Below are positions 41,257-49,062 of a stretch of DNA of 49,062 nucleotides, one piece after another (positions within the stretch are counted from its first letter, which is position 1; the number at the start of each line of letters is the position of its first letter). The notes beneath the pieces are model-generated. The model searched no databases and was not told the origin of the DNA. It saw only the letters and a program-made list of their open reading frames with translations. A program made the translations under genes and the position numbers. The stretch is from positions 1 through 49,062 of the forward strand of contig CANQUG010000022.1 of the NCBI GenBank assembly GCA_947626985.1. The letters run 5' to 3'. Source of the DNA: an uncultured Lachnospiraceae bacterium (lineage in GTDB: Bacteria > Bacillota > Clostridia > Lachnospirales > Lachnospiraceae).

Positions 41257-42645
41257 ATGAAGGAAGGATTAAAGATCGTCACGATCGGCGGCGGCAGCAC
41301 CTACACGCCTGAGTTAATGGAGGGATTCATCAGGCGTTACGGCGAGCTTCCCATTCGGGAAATCTGGCTGGTGGACATTGCACCTGGTGAAGACAAGCTG
41401 AAAGTTATCACCGGTCTGGCACAGCGGATGTGGGATGCGGCGTCTTATGACGTAAAGATTCACGCCACACTCGACCGCTGCGAAGCCCTGAGCGGCGCGG
41501 ATTTCGTTACTACACAATTCCGTGTCGGAGGGCTTGAGGCACGGATCAAGGACGAGCGCATTCCCGACTTACATGGTATGCTGGGTCAGGAAACCAACGG
41601 CGCCGGCGGTATCTTCAAGGCCTTCCGCACCATTCCGGTAATCGGCCAGATCATTGAAGATATGCGCGAGCTTTGCCCGAATGCCTGGCTGATTAACTTC
41701 ACCAACCCCAGCGGCATGGTGACTGAGGCGGTGATTCGGCACTTCGGATGGAAGCGCGCCATCGGCCTGTGCAATGTACCCGGTATCGCGGAGATGCGCG
41801 AGCCGCTCAACATCGGTTATAAGCCGGGCGAGCTTACCTATCAGTTTGCCGGTCTCAACCACTTCCATTGGCATCGCGTATTTAATGCCAGGGGGGAAGA
41901 GGTCACCGCGCAGGTGCTGGAGCATGTAAATGAGAAAAACGGCGGCACTCCGGTCAACATCTACATGTCGCCGTTTGACGGTGATCTTCTGCGCTCCATG
42001 GGCTGCGTGCCCTGCGGCTATCATCGCTATTACTTCAATGCAGAGGAGATGCTGGAGCACAGCATGGAGGAGTTTCGCAGGGGCGGTACCCGCGCCGAAC
42101 AGATGCACCGGGTGGAGGCCGAGCTTCTGGAGATCTACCGTCAGCCCGGGCTGCACGAGAAGCCGGAACAGCTTTCCCGCCGCGGCGGCGCATATTACAG
42201 CGATACCGCCTGTGAGTGCATCAGCGCAATTTACAACGACAAGCACACCCGTATGACCGTCAGCACCCAAAACTGCGGCGCAATTTCCTGCCTGCCGGAC
42301 GACTGCATCGTGGAGGTGAGCAGCCTGATCTCTGCCGCAGGCGCGCAGCCGCTTGCCTGGGGAGAGATGCGTCCCTCCATGCGGGGCTGGCTGCAGATGA
42401 TGAAGGCCATGGAGGAGTGTGTCATCGAAGCCGCCATCACCGGAGATTACGGCCTCGCTCTGGAGGCTTTCACGCTGAATCCGCTCATCGAAAACGGCAG
42501 GGAGGGCAGGCGCGTACTGGACGAGCTGCTGGTGGCTCATGAGAAATACCTGCCGCAGTTTGCGCCCGTAATCGAAAAGCTGAAGGCACAGGGCGTCGAA
42601 ACCAATGACGACGTCGTGCGCGACCTTCTGAAGAGAGGACTTTAA
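41257..42645 (+). CDS. Glycoside hydrolase family 4 (6-phospho-beta-glucosidase-like)
   Basis: A 462-residue NAD- and metal-dependent GH4 enzyme that splits 6-phospho-glycosides by an oxidation-elimination route. It begins KIVTIGGGSTYTPELMEGF, the NAD-binding loop of the family. Other blocks: QETNGAGGIFKAFRTIPV near 109, FTNPSGMVTEAV near 147, LCNVPGIAEMRE near 169 (metal Cys) and AGLNHFHWHRVF near 192 (metal His). The start at 41257 follows AAGGAGG at ten bases. Phospho-glycoside substrate implies PTS import, yet no PTS permease is in the window. Codon use is G+C-richer than neighbours (many GGC, CGC, CTG), suggesting recent acquisition. Confidence 0.92.
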   Translation: MKEGLKIVTIGGGSTYTPELMEGFIRRYGELPIREIWLVDIAPGEDKLKVITGLAQRMWDAASYDVKIHATLDRCEALSGADFVTTQFRVGGLEARIKDERIPDLHGMLGQETNGAGGIFKAFRTIPVIGQIIEDMRELCPNAWLINFTNPSGMVTEAVIRHFGWKRAIGLCNVPGIAEMREPLNIGYKPGELTYQFAGLNHFHWHRVFNARGEEVTAQVLEHVNEKNGGTPVNIYMSPFDGDLLRSMGCVPCGYHRYYFNAEEMLEHSMEEFRRGGTRAEQMHRVEAELLEIYRQPGLHEKPEQLSRRGGAYYSDTACECISAIYNDKHTRMTVSTQNCGAISCLPDDCIVEVSSLISAAGAQPLAWGEMRPSMRGWLQMMKAMEECVIEAAITGDYGLALEAFTLNPLIENGREGRRVLDELLVAHEKYLPQFAPVIEKLKAQGVETNDDVVRDLLKRGL

Positions 42646-42728
42646 TGAGAGACAGGCTGTTCAGGCGCATCCGCGAATCTTTCGAAGCCTGCCGCAGCTG
42701 TGTGGGCTTTGGGAATTCGCAGATACAC

Positions 42729-43376
42729 TCAGCGGCAGCCCTCCGGCAAATTCTTCGCCAGTCCCACCGCCAGCTCTGCGATGTGCACCGGTTTGCCGCC
42801 TCCGGCCTCAATGCCGCGCGTGCAGCGGTTGCAGCAGGTCAGTATGAATTCCGTTGAGAATTTTTCCACCTGCTCGCGCATGAACTGCTCCACCACCTCG
42901 CGGGGCATCTGGTACGGCGGCATGTCCGGGTACTGCGCGCACAGCGCGCGATTGGCATCGGTGTGCGGCTCAAAGTGCAGGTCGCCGCAGAACACCGAGC
43001 GCTCGCGGTTCTCTGCCGTCTCCACCACCCGCACGTTCATCTTCGCCAGCAGGCTGCGCACTGCCGCATGAATCTCGGGGTGTTCCCGGTCGCGCCAGCA
43101 GTCCTGCACGGACACGGTGAGTCCCGACCAGTCCGGGAGCGGAAATTCATTGTCCTCGTCGATGTACTGCCACAGGCTCATGAGCTTCAGCTTCGGTTCC
43201 AGTGTCTCCCGGCATGCCTGGCACAGGTACAGGCCCACCTGATCCTCGGCATACGCATTTTTGTCGGATCGGCAGCAGCCCGCCGCCGGCATCCGCGCGG
43301 TGAGGATCCGGCGCAGCCGTCTGGCCGCCTCAGGGCGCAGGGTGTTGAAATTGCAGCTGGGAAAATATGTGTACAT
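42729..43376 (-). CDS. Cysteine-rich CCG-domain protein (HdrB-like)
   Basis: A 215-residue Fe-S or heterodisulfide-type protein. CCG-like blocks are visible: YFPSCNFNTLRPEAA at residue 3, AAGCCRSDKNAY near 31, GLYLCQACRETL near 48 and STEFILTCCNRCTRG near 174. Such CX(n)CCGXXC repeats bind a [4Fe-4S] cofactor in HdrB and related redox subunits. No other Hdr or flavoprotein genes adjoin it, so its partner is not known. It is convergent with the GH4 gene and shares its high G+C codon use. Start at 43376 has GGAGG eight bases upstream. Confidence 0.8.
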   Translation of the reverse strand: MYTYFPSCNFNTLRPEAARRLRRILTARMPAAGCCRSDKNAYAEDQVGLYLCQACRETLEPKLKLMSLWQYIDEDNEFPLPDWSGLTVSVQDCWRDREHPEIHAAVRSLLAKMNVRVVETAENRERSVFCGDLHFEPHTDANRALCAQYPDMPPYQMPREVVEQFMREQVEKFSTEFILTCCNRCTRGIEAGGGKPVHIAELAVGLAKNLPEGCR

Positions 43377-43546
43377 GGCGTCCTCCTTACTTTGCCGCGT
43401 CGTGTGCGGCGTCTGTCGTTATTTTGATTTATATTATTTTGATTTATACTATGCTGCGGGACATTTGTCAATCGCCCGTCGGCACGCTCAGCTCTGAAGT
43501 TCCTTTCGTTCTTCGTTTTCCAACACATTCTTTCATAAAATGAGCC

Positions 43547-44536
43547 ATTTTATCGGGCAGATTCATCTCACAGCCGGGAAACCGGATTGCTTATAATGCA
43601 GTCCGGTCCTTTATGAGGTACAGTGATTACTGCAGGCTGCGGGAAATGCTGGGACTGGAACCGGCAGAGATGAAAGAAAATCAGTATCTGGTTCATTGTA
43701 TGCCATATCTGCGGGAACCTCTTGCTCAGGCGCTCCGGCAGTCAGATGGACTGAACCTGTCAGGGGCTGTATTGGCATATGCCGGAATCCGTACAGAAAA
43801 TTTTTCCCTGTATGATGGATATGGCAACGGACAGGAGCTTTTGATTATTATACCGGATGAATGCGCTGCCAATATGGACGTCCTCTATGGACTTTACGCG
43901 GCGGATTTAGGTGAAGATGTAAATCTGGAATATCTGAAAACTTTTTGTGATGCGTTCGATACATTGGAAGTGATGGATGTGAACTATGTGGAAGGAACCG
44001 TGTCGGACACGGAAAGTTATATGACGCGGCTCCCTTCCTATTCGAAGGATTATCTCCATGGAAGATATGTACTGTTTGCAGAACGTATCGAAGTTATGCT
44101 GATCCTGTCCCTGATTTATCTGGGAATCGTGTTGTTTGCTGCAGGGACGGTGATATTTTCCGTGAGGCTGTTAAATGAGATTCGGGAGCAGGCGAAGTGT
44201 TACCGTATGCTTGGGATATTGGGCATGAACAGGAAACAAATCGTTCAAACGCTTCGAAAACAGATACTGCTGAATTTTATTTTTTTATTGATTGGGTATC
44301 TTCCATTGAGTATTGGAGTTGTATATATTACTTCTGGCATGATTATCAGTCAGTATTTCCTGGTGCCGGTTTTTGATTCGATATTGATGCCGGCTGCCGG
44401 GATACTCGGCATGAGTGTAGGAGTGTTTCTGGTGATTTATGCCGTATATGGAATTCTGGTGTTTCGTATTGCTGAGAAGGAGATTATGCAGGACCGTTTA
44501 CACCGTTGCAGATCAGCTTTGTCGTCAGAGCAATGA
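43547..44536 (+). pseudogene. FtsX-type ABC permease, 5' truncated (BceB/MacB-like)
   Basis: The 307 codons from ATG 43613 encode the C-terminal half of an FtsX-like permease: an extracellular part, then four membrane segments (about 155-300; e.g. LSLIYLGIVLFAAGTVIFSV) with the FtsX motif RLLNEIREQAKCYRMLGILG. Full proteins have about 650 residues. Protein-like sequence continues in frame upstream of that ATG (GNRIAYNAVRSFMRYSDY) to a stop at 43541, so the loss of the front half is a deletion, not an annotation choice. No ATPase partner gene. The 3' end runs into the TetR remnant in antisense. Confidence 0.72.
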
Positions 44537-44930
44537 TTTCTTCCAGCGGAATTTTCTTTCCGTCAGCGACCCATTGCCTGTAGATTTCGATGGTGCTTTG
44601 GGAAACGAAGGTCATGATGATATTTTGGACGTACGGATCGACGTTCCTTTGTTTCCCGTCAGCGCCCCAGGTTTCCGACATGATTTCGTTTGTGATCCGG
44701 CGGCTGATATAGTGATAACTGCCGCTGCACATCAGTCTCTCGTGAAGCCGCCCCGCGCTTTCACTCACCAGAAAGAACTCCCGTGTGATTTTATCCATAT
44801 CGCGGGGGCGTTCCAGGTTCTGGGTGCGCCTGATAAAATCCTTCGCCATTTCGTTTTGCAGTTTCCGCAAAAGATCGTCCAGGGAATTGTAATGCCGATA
44901 GAAGGTTTTACGGTTGATCTTTGCCCTCAT
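44484..44930 (-). pseudogene. TetR/AcrR family regulator, 5' truncated
   Basis: 148 codons starting MRAKINRKTFYRHYNSLDDL. The motif AKINRKTFYRHY is the recognition helix of the TetR helix-turn-helix, so helices 1 and 2 (about 30-40 residues) are gone and DNA binding is most likely lost. The rest (about 30-148) is the ligand and dimer domain, typical of the small clostridial TetR type. The break lies at about 44935, where IS66 sequence begins, so an IS insertion or an adjacent deletion cut the gene. It is antisense-overlapped by the permease remnant by 53 bases. Confidence 0.7.
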
Positions 44931-44941
44931 CCAAATGCATG

Positions 44942-45797
44942 GGCCGCAAAAAGATCACGAACAACAGAGAGAAGGCCGGGAATATCATCTCCAGACAAGT
45001 GACAGGAATTTCTATTGTCCCGGTTGTCACCGAATACCGCACTGCGGAGTTTTATGACAAAAAGAAGGGCAGGAATGTGCATTCGGCATTCCCATGCGGC
45101 GTAACGGACAATGTGAATTATGATGAATCATGAAAGCAGTCCTTTTTCTGCTTAACAGCAGGTGTAATGTGTCCTTAGAGAAAACGGCGCAGTTTGTCCG
45201 TGACGTGACGGAGGGGGCACTCTCACCTTCCGTCGGGATGATAAACGGGCTGTGCCGTGAGTTTTCATCAAAAAGCAGGCAGGAGCAGGACAGGCTGTTT
45301 ACGGTACTTCCCTGCTCCATGACTATGAGGCGTGCTTTTACAGCTATGGTTCTGACCATCAGGAGTGTATGGTGCATATAGAACGCTGCCTAAAAGACAG
45401 CATGGAGAATGTACAGACAGCCGCGAAAGAATATGAGGACAATCCCCCGTCCGACTATTACAGGGATGGGTATAACCTGTACCTGAGGATGGCCGAATAT
45501 AAGCATAACCACCTTCTGTTTCTGTCAAATCCCCTTGTGGAACCCGACAACAACCTCTGCGAGCGGAAGGCCCGGATACTGAAAGGGAAAATAAACCAGG
45601 CAATTTCGCTCAGGAGTTTCGAGAATCTGGAATATTTCTGCGAATGCTTAAGCGTACTTGATCATTTCGCGACAGATGGTAAAAACAACCTTTATCAATC
45701 CATAAAGGAAATATTCAGGAGATCTCGGCCGGAACAAGCCAGAGTGAACCCTAAAAATACAGAATCTTCTGATGCTAATATGATACTGTCCGAATGA
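44942..45797 (+). pseudogene. IS66-family transposase remnant
   Basis: Three frame pieces of one IS66 transposase. Piece one (to 45133): RKKITNNREKAGNIISRQV and VPVVTEYRTAEFYDKKKG, FPCGVTDNVNYDES. Piece two, shifted by one base (45130-45290): KAVLFLLNSRCNVSLEKTAQ. Piece three (about 45318-45797): HDYEACFYSYGSDHQECMVH, SDYYRDGYNLYLRMAEYKHN, then VEPDNNLCERKARILKGKIN, the C-terminal IS66 hallmark. The usual middle of the DDE domain is missing, with deletions near 45300 and 45410. No functional element remains; its ends could not be placed. Confidence 0.75.
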
Positions 45798-45905
45798 AAG
45801 GCAGAAAGAGGGATTCGCAAGAGTCCCCCGTCATCGCGCCCTATTTCCCCGCCCCGTGAAAAGTAACTCCCAGAGAAAGCGGTGGAGTATTTTGTTCCTA
45901 CTATA

Positions 45906-45934
45906 TTGACAGTTTGGGAGATACAATATATAGT
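45906..45934 (+). promoter_or_regulatory. Strong sigma-A promoter upstream of the third MNT/HEPN pair
   Basis: Consensus TTGACA (45906-45911), 17 bases, TATAGT (45929-45934). The motif TACTATA or its reverse complement TATAGTA occurs around it at about 45899, 45929 and 45952, the last as the palindrome ACTATATATAGT, and again near 46131. These look like operator sites. No gene starts before 46160. Confidence 0.6.
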
Positions 45935-46099
45935 AATGATAGAAAGAAATAATACTATATATAGTGCAACTGCGTGATGTTTAAAACAAAATGGACGGTA
46001 TGGAATTGGTATAACGGTGAACAGAATTTGTCGAGCGAACCTGGCTAAGTGAATAGTGATGTATGGGATAGTGAATCCTGTTTTGATGAAAAATTTATA

Positions 46100-46128
46100 T
46101 TGCAATATGAATGAATAGATTTTATACT
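46100..46128 (+). promoter_or_regulatory. Second promoter just upstream of the third MNT gene
   Basis: TTGCAA (46100-46105), 17 bases, TATACT (46123-46128), about 32 bases before the ATG at 46160. Confidence 0.5.
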
Positions 46129-46159
46129 AAATAGTATAATGATCGAAGAGGTGATGTTT

Positions 46160-46501
46160 ATGATACAAACTGTTCAGGCAATTTTGACGGATTATTTATC
46201 TGCGGTCAGGGAAATATATGGCTCACATTTAAAGCGAGTGATTCTTTATGGATCTTATGCAAGAGGGGACTATACCACAGAATCAGATATTGATATCATG
46301 ATTCTGGTTGATTTGGAAGAAAGCGAAATGGATGCATATTCTGATGCTTTGTCAGAGCTTGGATTTGAGTACAACGTAGAACATGATATATGGATGATGC
46401 CGGTGGTGAAAAATATAGAGCATTTCCAATATTGGAAAGCAGCCTATCCATTTTATAAAAATGTACAGAAGGAAGGAGTTATTTTGTATGAAGCAGCCTG
46501 A
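46160..46501 (+). CDS. MNT-type nucleotidyltransferase (antitoxin-like), third pair
   Basis: A 113-residue minimal nucleotidyltransferase. The GSX10DXD motif is intact: LYGSYARGDYTTESDIDIMI near residue 31. The start at 46160 has GAGGTG seven bases upstream; ATG 46139 in the same frame lies inside a possible -10 site. Its stop overlaps the HEPN start by 14 bases. The C-terminal part (YWKAAYPFYKNVQKEGVILY) resembles that of the orphan MNT at 14968 (PFYRNINEEGIVLW), so those two belong to one subtype. Confidence 0.88.
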   Translation: MIQTVQAILTDYLSAVREIYGSHLKRVILYGSYARGDYTTESDIDIMILVDLEESEMDAYSDALSELGFEYNVEHDIWMMPVVKNIEHFQYWKAAYPFYKNVQKEGVILYEAA

Positions 46502-46898
46502 TTTGACAGATGTTGGCACACAACTGGACGTTGCGAAATATCGGTTGATGGCAGCCAAAGATGACTTGGATACGGCAAATCTGACTTTCCAGGCAGGGAA
46601 GTTCCGTGCGGCCAATAATAGGGCATATTATAGTATTTTTCACACAATCAGCGCCGTGCTTGCAAAAGAAGGGGTCGCGTTTAAAAGGCATAAAGATACA
46701 ATCAGTTATTTTAACAAGAATTACATCCATACGGAAATTTTCCCAAAGGAGTTGGGAAGAAAAATTGTAAAGGCGGAAGAAATCCGGCACGCCAGTGACT
46801 ATGATACTTTTTACATTGCGTCAAAGGAGGTTACGGCACAACAGATACAAACTGCAGAGCAGCTTCTTTGTTTAGCTGAGAAGTACCTGGAAGAGTGA
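46488..46898 (+). CDS. HEPN domain protein, partner of the MNT gene
   Basis: A 136-residue HEPN protein (PF05168-like). The central helix AANNRAYYSIFHTISAVLA near residue 44 carries the Arg-X6-His pattern common to this class, and the C-terminus AEEIRHASDYDTFYIASKEV is typical. It starts 14 bases inside the MNT gene with GAAGGAG upstream. HEPN proteins are RNases and often toxins, here presumably checked by the MNT partner. Its last 68 bases are overlapped by the convergent HTH gene. It shows what the remnant at 15303 lost. Confidence 0.87.
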   Translation: MKQPDLTDVGTQLDVAKYRLMAAKDDLDTANLTFQAGKFRAANNRAYYSIFHTISAVLAKEGVAFKRHKDTISYFNKNYIHTEIFPKELGRKIVKAEEIRHASDYDTFYIASKEVTAQQIQTAEQLLCLAEKYLEE

Positions 46899-47097
46899 CT
46901 TTAAGAGTTTCGCTGTTTTCTATGCTTATTAATGAATTTTTTACCGCATCAGAGGGAATTTTCCAATGTGAGCCAAGTTTGAATGCTTCAATCTCACCGG
47001 AACGAAGAAGGCGATATGCGGTGGTTTCTGAGATCATTAAACGGGTACATAATTCATCAAACGTAATAAGATCATCTGAGTTATTTTCAAACAACAT
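46831..47097 (-). CDS. Helix-turn-helix protein, excisionase (MerR-like) family
   Basis: An 88-residue protein with an excisionase-type winged helix-turn-helix: LITFDELCTRLMISETTAYR, then LLRSGEIEAFKLGSHWKIPS near residues 30-50. Such proteins act as excision factors or as small regulators in mobile elements. GGAGGAG is seven to nine bases before the ATG. The last 20 residues overlap the HEPN gene in antisense, and may not be under selection. There is no integrase in view. Confidence 0.8.
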   Translation of the reverse strand: MLFENNSDDLITFDELCTRLMISETTAYRLLRSGEIEAFKLGSHWKIPSDAVKNSLISIENSETLKVTLPGTSQLNKEAALQFVSVVP

Positions 47098-47144
47098 TTC
47101 TTTCTCTCCTCCGTTTTTTCATAGGATATTATCCACATATTAAT

Positions 47145-48901
47145 CTTAAATTCCCGGGTATATGTTGTTACTACATATAGTTTTGACCATACTAAACATC
47201 TTAAAACCATTGGTATTTAGCGCTTTCCGCCTGATTCCTTCATTGCGATTTGTTATAATGCAGAAGCAACATATTATCGTTGTTTCTACAAGGATCAATT
47301 TATGAGGAAAATCAACTACTATAAAAGCCGTGGACAGCTTTATGCAAAGGTACCAGCATCATCCTACAGAGAAAACGGGAAAATGAAAAAGCGGGATGAT
47401 GGAATTTATCTCGGCCGTGTGGTCAATAAAGAAATGTTTTTTACTCTTCAGAACACGGTATTTTTACCTATGATCCTGTTATAAATGTTTTTAGTCCGGC
47501 AGATGAATCCTGTTCAGCGGATATTCCTGGCGATCAGCGTAAACACCCTGAAGTGTGCCTTGATTTCGGCGATTCCTATTTTGTTTATGAATTAATACAC
47601 TCATGCGGTTATGACAGTGTCATCCGTTCATTGCCTTACCGGAACAGAGATACCCTTAACGTCATGATTCAATACTATATCCTGCAGGATAAGGCGAGCG
47701 ACCATGCAGGTATATGGTACAATGGAAGCATAGCACAGCTGTTATTTCCCAGGGCAAATATGGCATCCCGTCGCATATCGGATTTTCTGAAATCCATAGG
47801 CAGGCGTGAAACAGCAGAACAGTTTTTTGGGGACCATATAAAATGGGTCAGAGAAAATGTATGTAACGACCCGGAAATCCTTATAGACAGCACCGGTATG
47901 CCAAACAATATACATTTTCCGCTGACAGCAATAAGCAGTCATAATGGTAAGATATCCCGGGAAGCAAGAATGATTACCATCATACAGCGGGACACTGGAT
48001 ATCCACTCATGTTCCGGATCACTCCCGGGAATATAAACGACATCTCCACGATTACAAGATCCATCAGCAATCTTGGCGTACATGACATAGATACAGATTT
48101 CATCCTTATGGATGCAGGGTATTTCACGGATGACAATGTGGATCCCCTTTATGCGGCTGGAATCGACTTCATCACAAGACTGCCGGAACGAAACAGGATC
48201 TTATATAACACCATCCTTTCGGAGGGGCAGGACAAGCTCATAAAGAAGGAGAATCTGGTTCGATACAACAACAGGGCAGGATATATAGTGCGTCTGGACT
48301 GCAGGCTCGGCAAACAGAAACAGGAAGGGTTTGCTTACCTGGGCTATGACGTTGACCGCGCGTCAGATGAAGTGCATAAGGCCGTAAACCGTCTTGCAGA
48401 CAAAAAACGCAATGATGAGCAGTTCCCCAAAATATTAGACAATGCAGGGATATTTGTTATCGTTTCATCGCTGCCCTGTCAGTCAGATGAAATACTTCCG
48501 GTTTATTATATACGCCAGGCTATAGAGCAGTATTTTGATATAAGCAAAGGTTCCTCAAAACTCACGTCGTTAAGGATTCACAGTGAAGATGCTTTATATG
48601 GACATCTTACATTGTCCATGATCGCAGCTACAATCAACATCCGTATTATGAATACAATCAAACGATACCATGATGACAGGGACAGTTTATTTATGTCTCT
48701 CAACAACCAGAAATGTTTAGTGTATCGCACACAGATAAATATATGCGAACCTCAGGCAATGGCCAACGGGTTTTATAACAAGTTTCATATCAAATGTCCA
48801 CTATATTTCAAACGGACCGGCAGCGGACTCAACCCACAATATGAGTTATCGAAGCATGGGGAGTATCAGGTGTAGTGACAACATCTACCCGGGAATTTAA
48901 G
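47145..48901 (+). mobile_element. IS4-like insertion sequence with 27-bp terminal inverted repeats
   Basis: The ends CTTAAATTCCCGGGTATATG... (47145-47171) and the inverted copy (48875-48901) match at 25 of 27 positions; the G+C core CCCGGG is shared. They frame a 1757-bp element with one transposase. No clear target-site duplication is seen in the flanks, which are both A+T-rich. It sits between the excisionase-like gene and a GNAT gene. Confidence 0.88.
47302..48875 (+). CDS. IS4-type transposase, interrupted by a frameshift at a T6 run
   Basis: The first frame (47302-47484) begins MRKINYYKSRGQLYAKVPAS and includes DDGIYLGRVVNKEM. A second frame, one base back, continues YSSEHGIFTYDPVINVFSPA and on into the main part from 47553. 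Joined, they would give about 524 residues. The switch falls at ATGTTTTTTACT (about 47436-47447). The DDE residues are in ILIDSTGMPN, FILMDAGYFTDDN, and YYIRQAIEQYFDISK, where the last is an exact Y-(2)-R-(3)-E-(6)-K IS4 signature. The shift could be a mutation (one extra T) or transcriptional/translational slippage. Confidence 0.83.
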
Positions 48902-48995
48902 TTAAATATTAAGGGTGCGGCTGTTCGACGAACCCGAATTTGCTTTATTGTTGGAGTTCTGCAAACAAAAGTCAGGTACCGCCAAGAGGAAAAAT

Positions 48996-49062
48996 ATGAA
49001 TATCACTATTAAAAAACTTACAATGTCAAATATGACGGACTTTTTTGATTTTTTTGATAACA
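48996..49062 (+). CDS. GNAT family N-acetyltransferase, N-terminal part (runs off the window)
   Basis: Only 22 codons are in view (MNITIKKLTMSNMTDFFDFF). The pattern ITIKKLT...FFDFFDN resembles the start of a clostridial GNAT family. AGAGGAAAAAT lies before the ATG. Cut off by the window edge, so the assignment is tentative. Confidence 0.45.
   Translation, partial: MNITIKKLTMSNMTDFFDFFDN

Noticed and set aside
42645-42857. 70-codon frame starting at the GH4 stop
   Set aside because: The TAATG overlap is tempting, but most of it is antisense to the Cys-rich protein gene and it lacks family features.

Overview
The window looks like chromosomal DNA of an anaerobic, spore-forming Clostridia, most likely a Lachnospiraceae gut commensal. 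The signs are a SpoVT sporulation regulator, strong AGGAGG-type ribosome sites, oxygen-sensitive ferredoxin enzymes (IorAB and an aldo/keto reductase with a ferredoxin tail), several AraC-controlled glycoside hydrolases, and a sugar ABC importer without its own ATPase. This assignment rests on gene content and protein similarity recalled from memory, not on a search.

Layout. 1-14.4 kb is core metabolism: spoVT, DAHP synthase, a VanY-like peptidase, pncB, a GH2 beta-galactosidase-like enzyme, the operon iorA-iorB-aminotransferase (aromatic amino acids to aryl-acetates), an AraC regulator, a small alarmone synthetase and the aldo/keto reductase. Three separate intergenic tandem-repeat tracts (periods 15, 21 and 39-40 bp) lie in this part. 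A tRNA-Gln(CTG) at 14.58 kb borders an A+T-rich accessory island (about 14.7-20.5 kb). It holds a nucleotidyltransferase with a wrecked HEPN partner, an intact MntA/HepT-type pair overlapping an acetyltransferase and an AraC gene, a Ser/Asp-rich lipoprotein, and an ATPase plus putative nuclease pair that looks like a defence module. 20.6-29.7 kb is core again: dapA-dapB, cobO-like, a double-OB SSB-like protein, typA, and a heterodimeric ABC exporter with one degenerate ATP site.

30-37 kb is a carbohydrate locus: an AraC regulator, a GH35-like enzyme, an HPr-like protein lacking the phosphorylatable His, and a solute-binding protein/permease/permease operon with a terminator-like hairpin after the first gene. 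37-40 kb is A+T-rich accessory DNA: HD hydrolase, GNAT, and a tightly packed operon with DUF3990 (ADP-ribosyltransferase-like) and DUF3791 members, a possible toxin-antitoxin system. At 40.03-40.20 kb a promoter, a multi-hairpin segment and a perfect intrinsic terminator precede the NIF3-family gene; this is either an attenuated leader or a free-standing small RNA. A GH4 glycosidase and a Cys-rich HdrB-like protein of higher G+C follow.

43.5-49 kb is scarred DNA: a beheaded FtsX-type permease, a beheaded TetR gene, a decayed IS66 transposase, a third MNT/HEPN pair, an excisionase-like HTH gene, and an IS4-like insertion sequence with 27-bp inverted ends and a frameshift at a T6 run. A GNAT gene runs off the right end. 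The best candidates for something undescribed are the structured element at 40.06-40.19 kb, the ATPase/nuclease pair at 18.76-20.41 kb and the DUF3990/DUF3791 operon.
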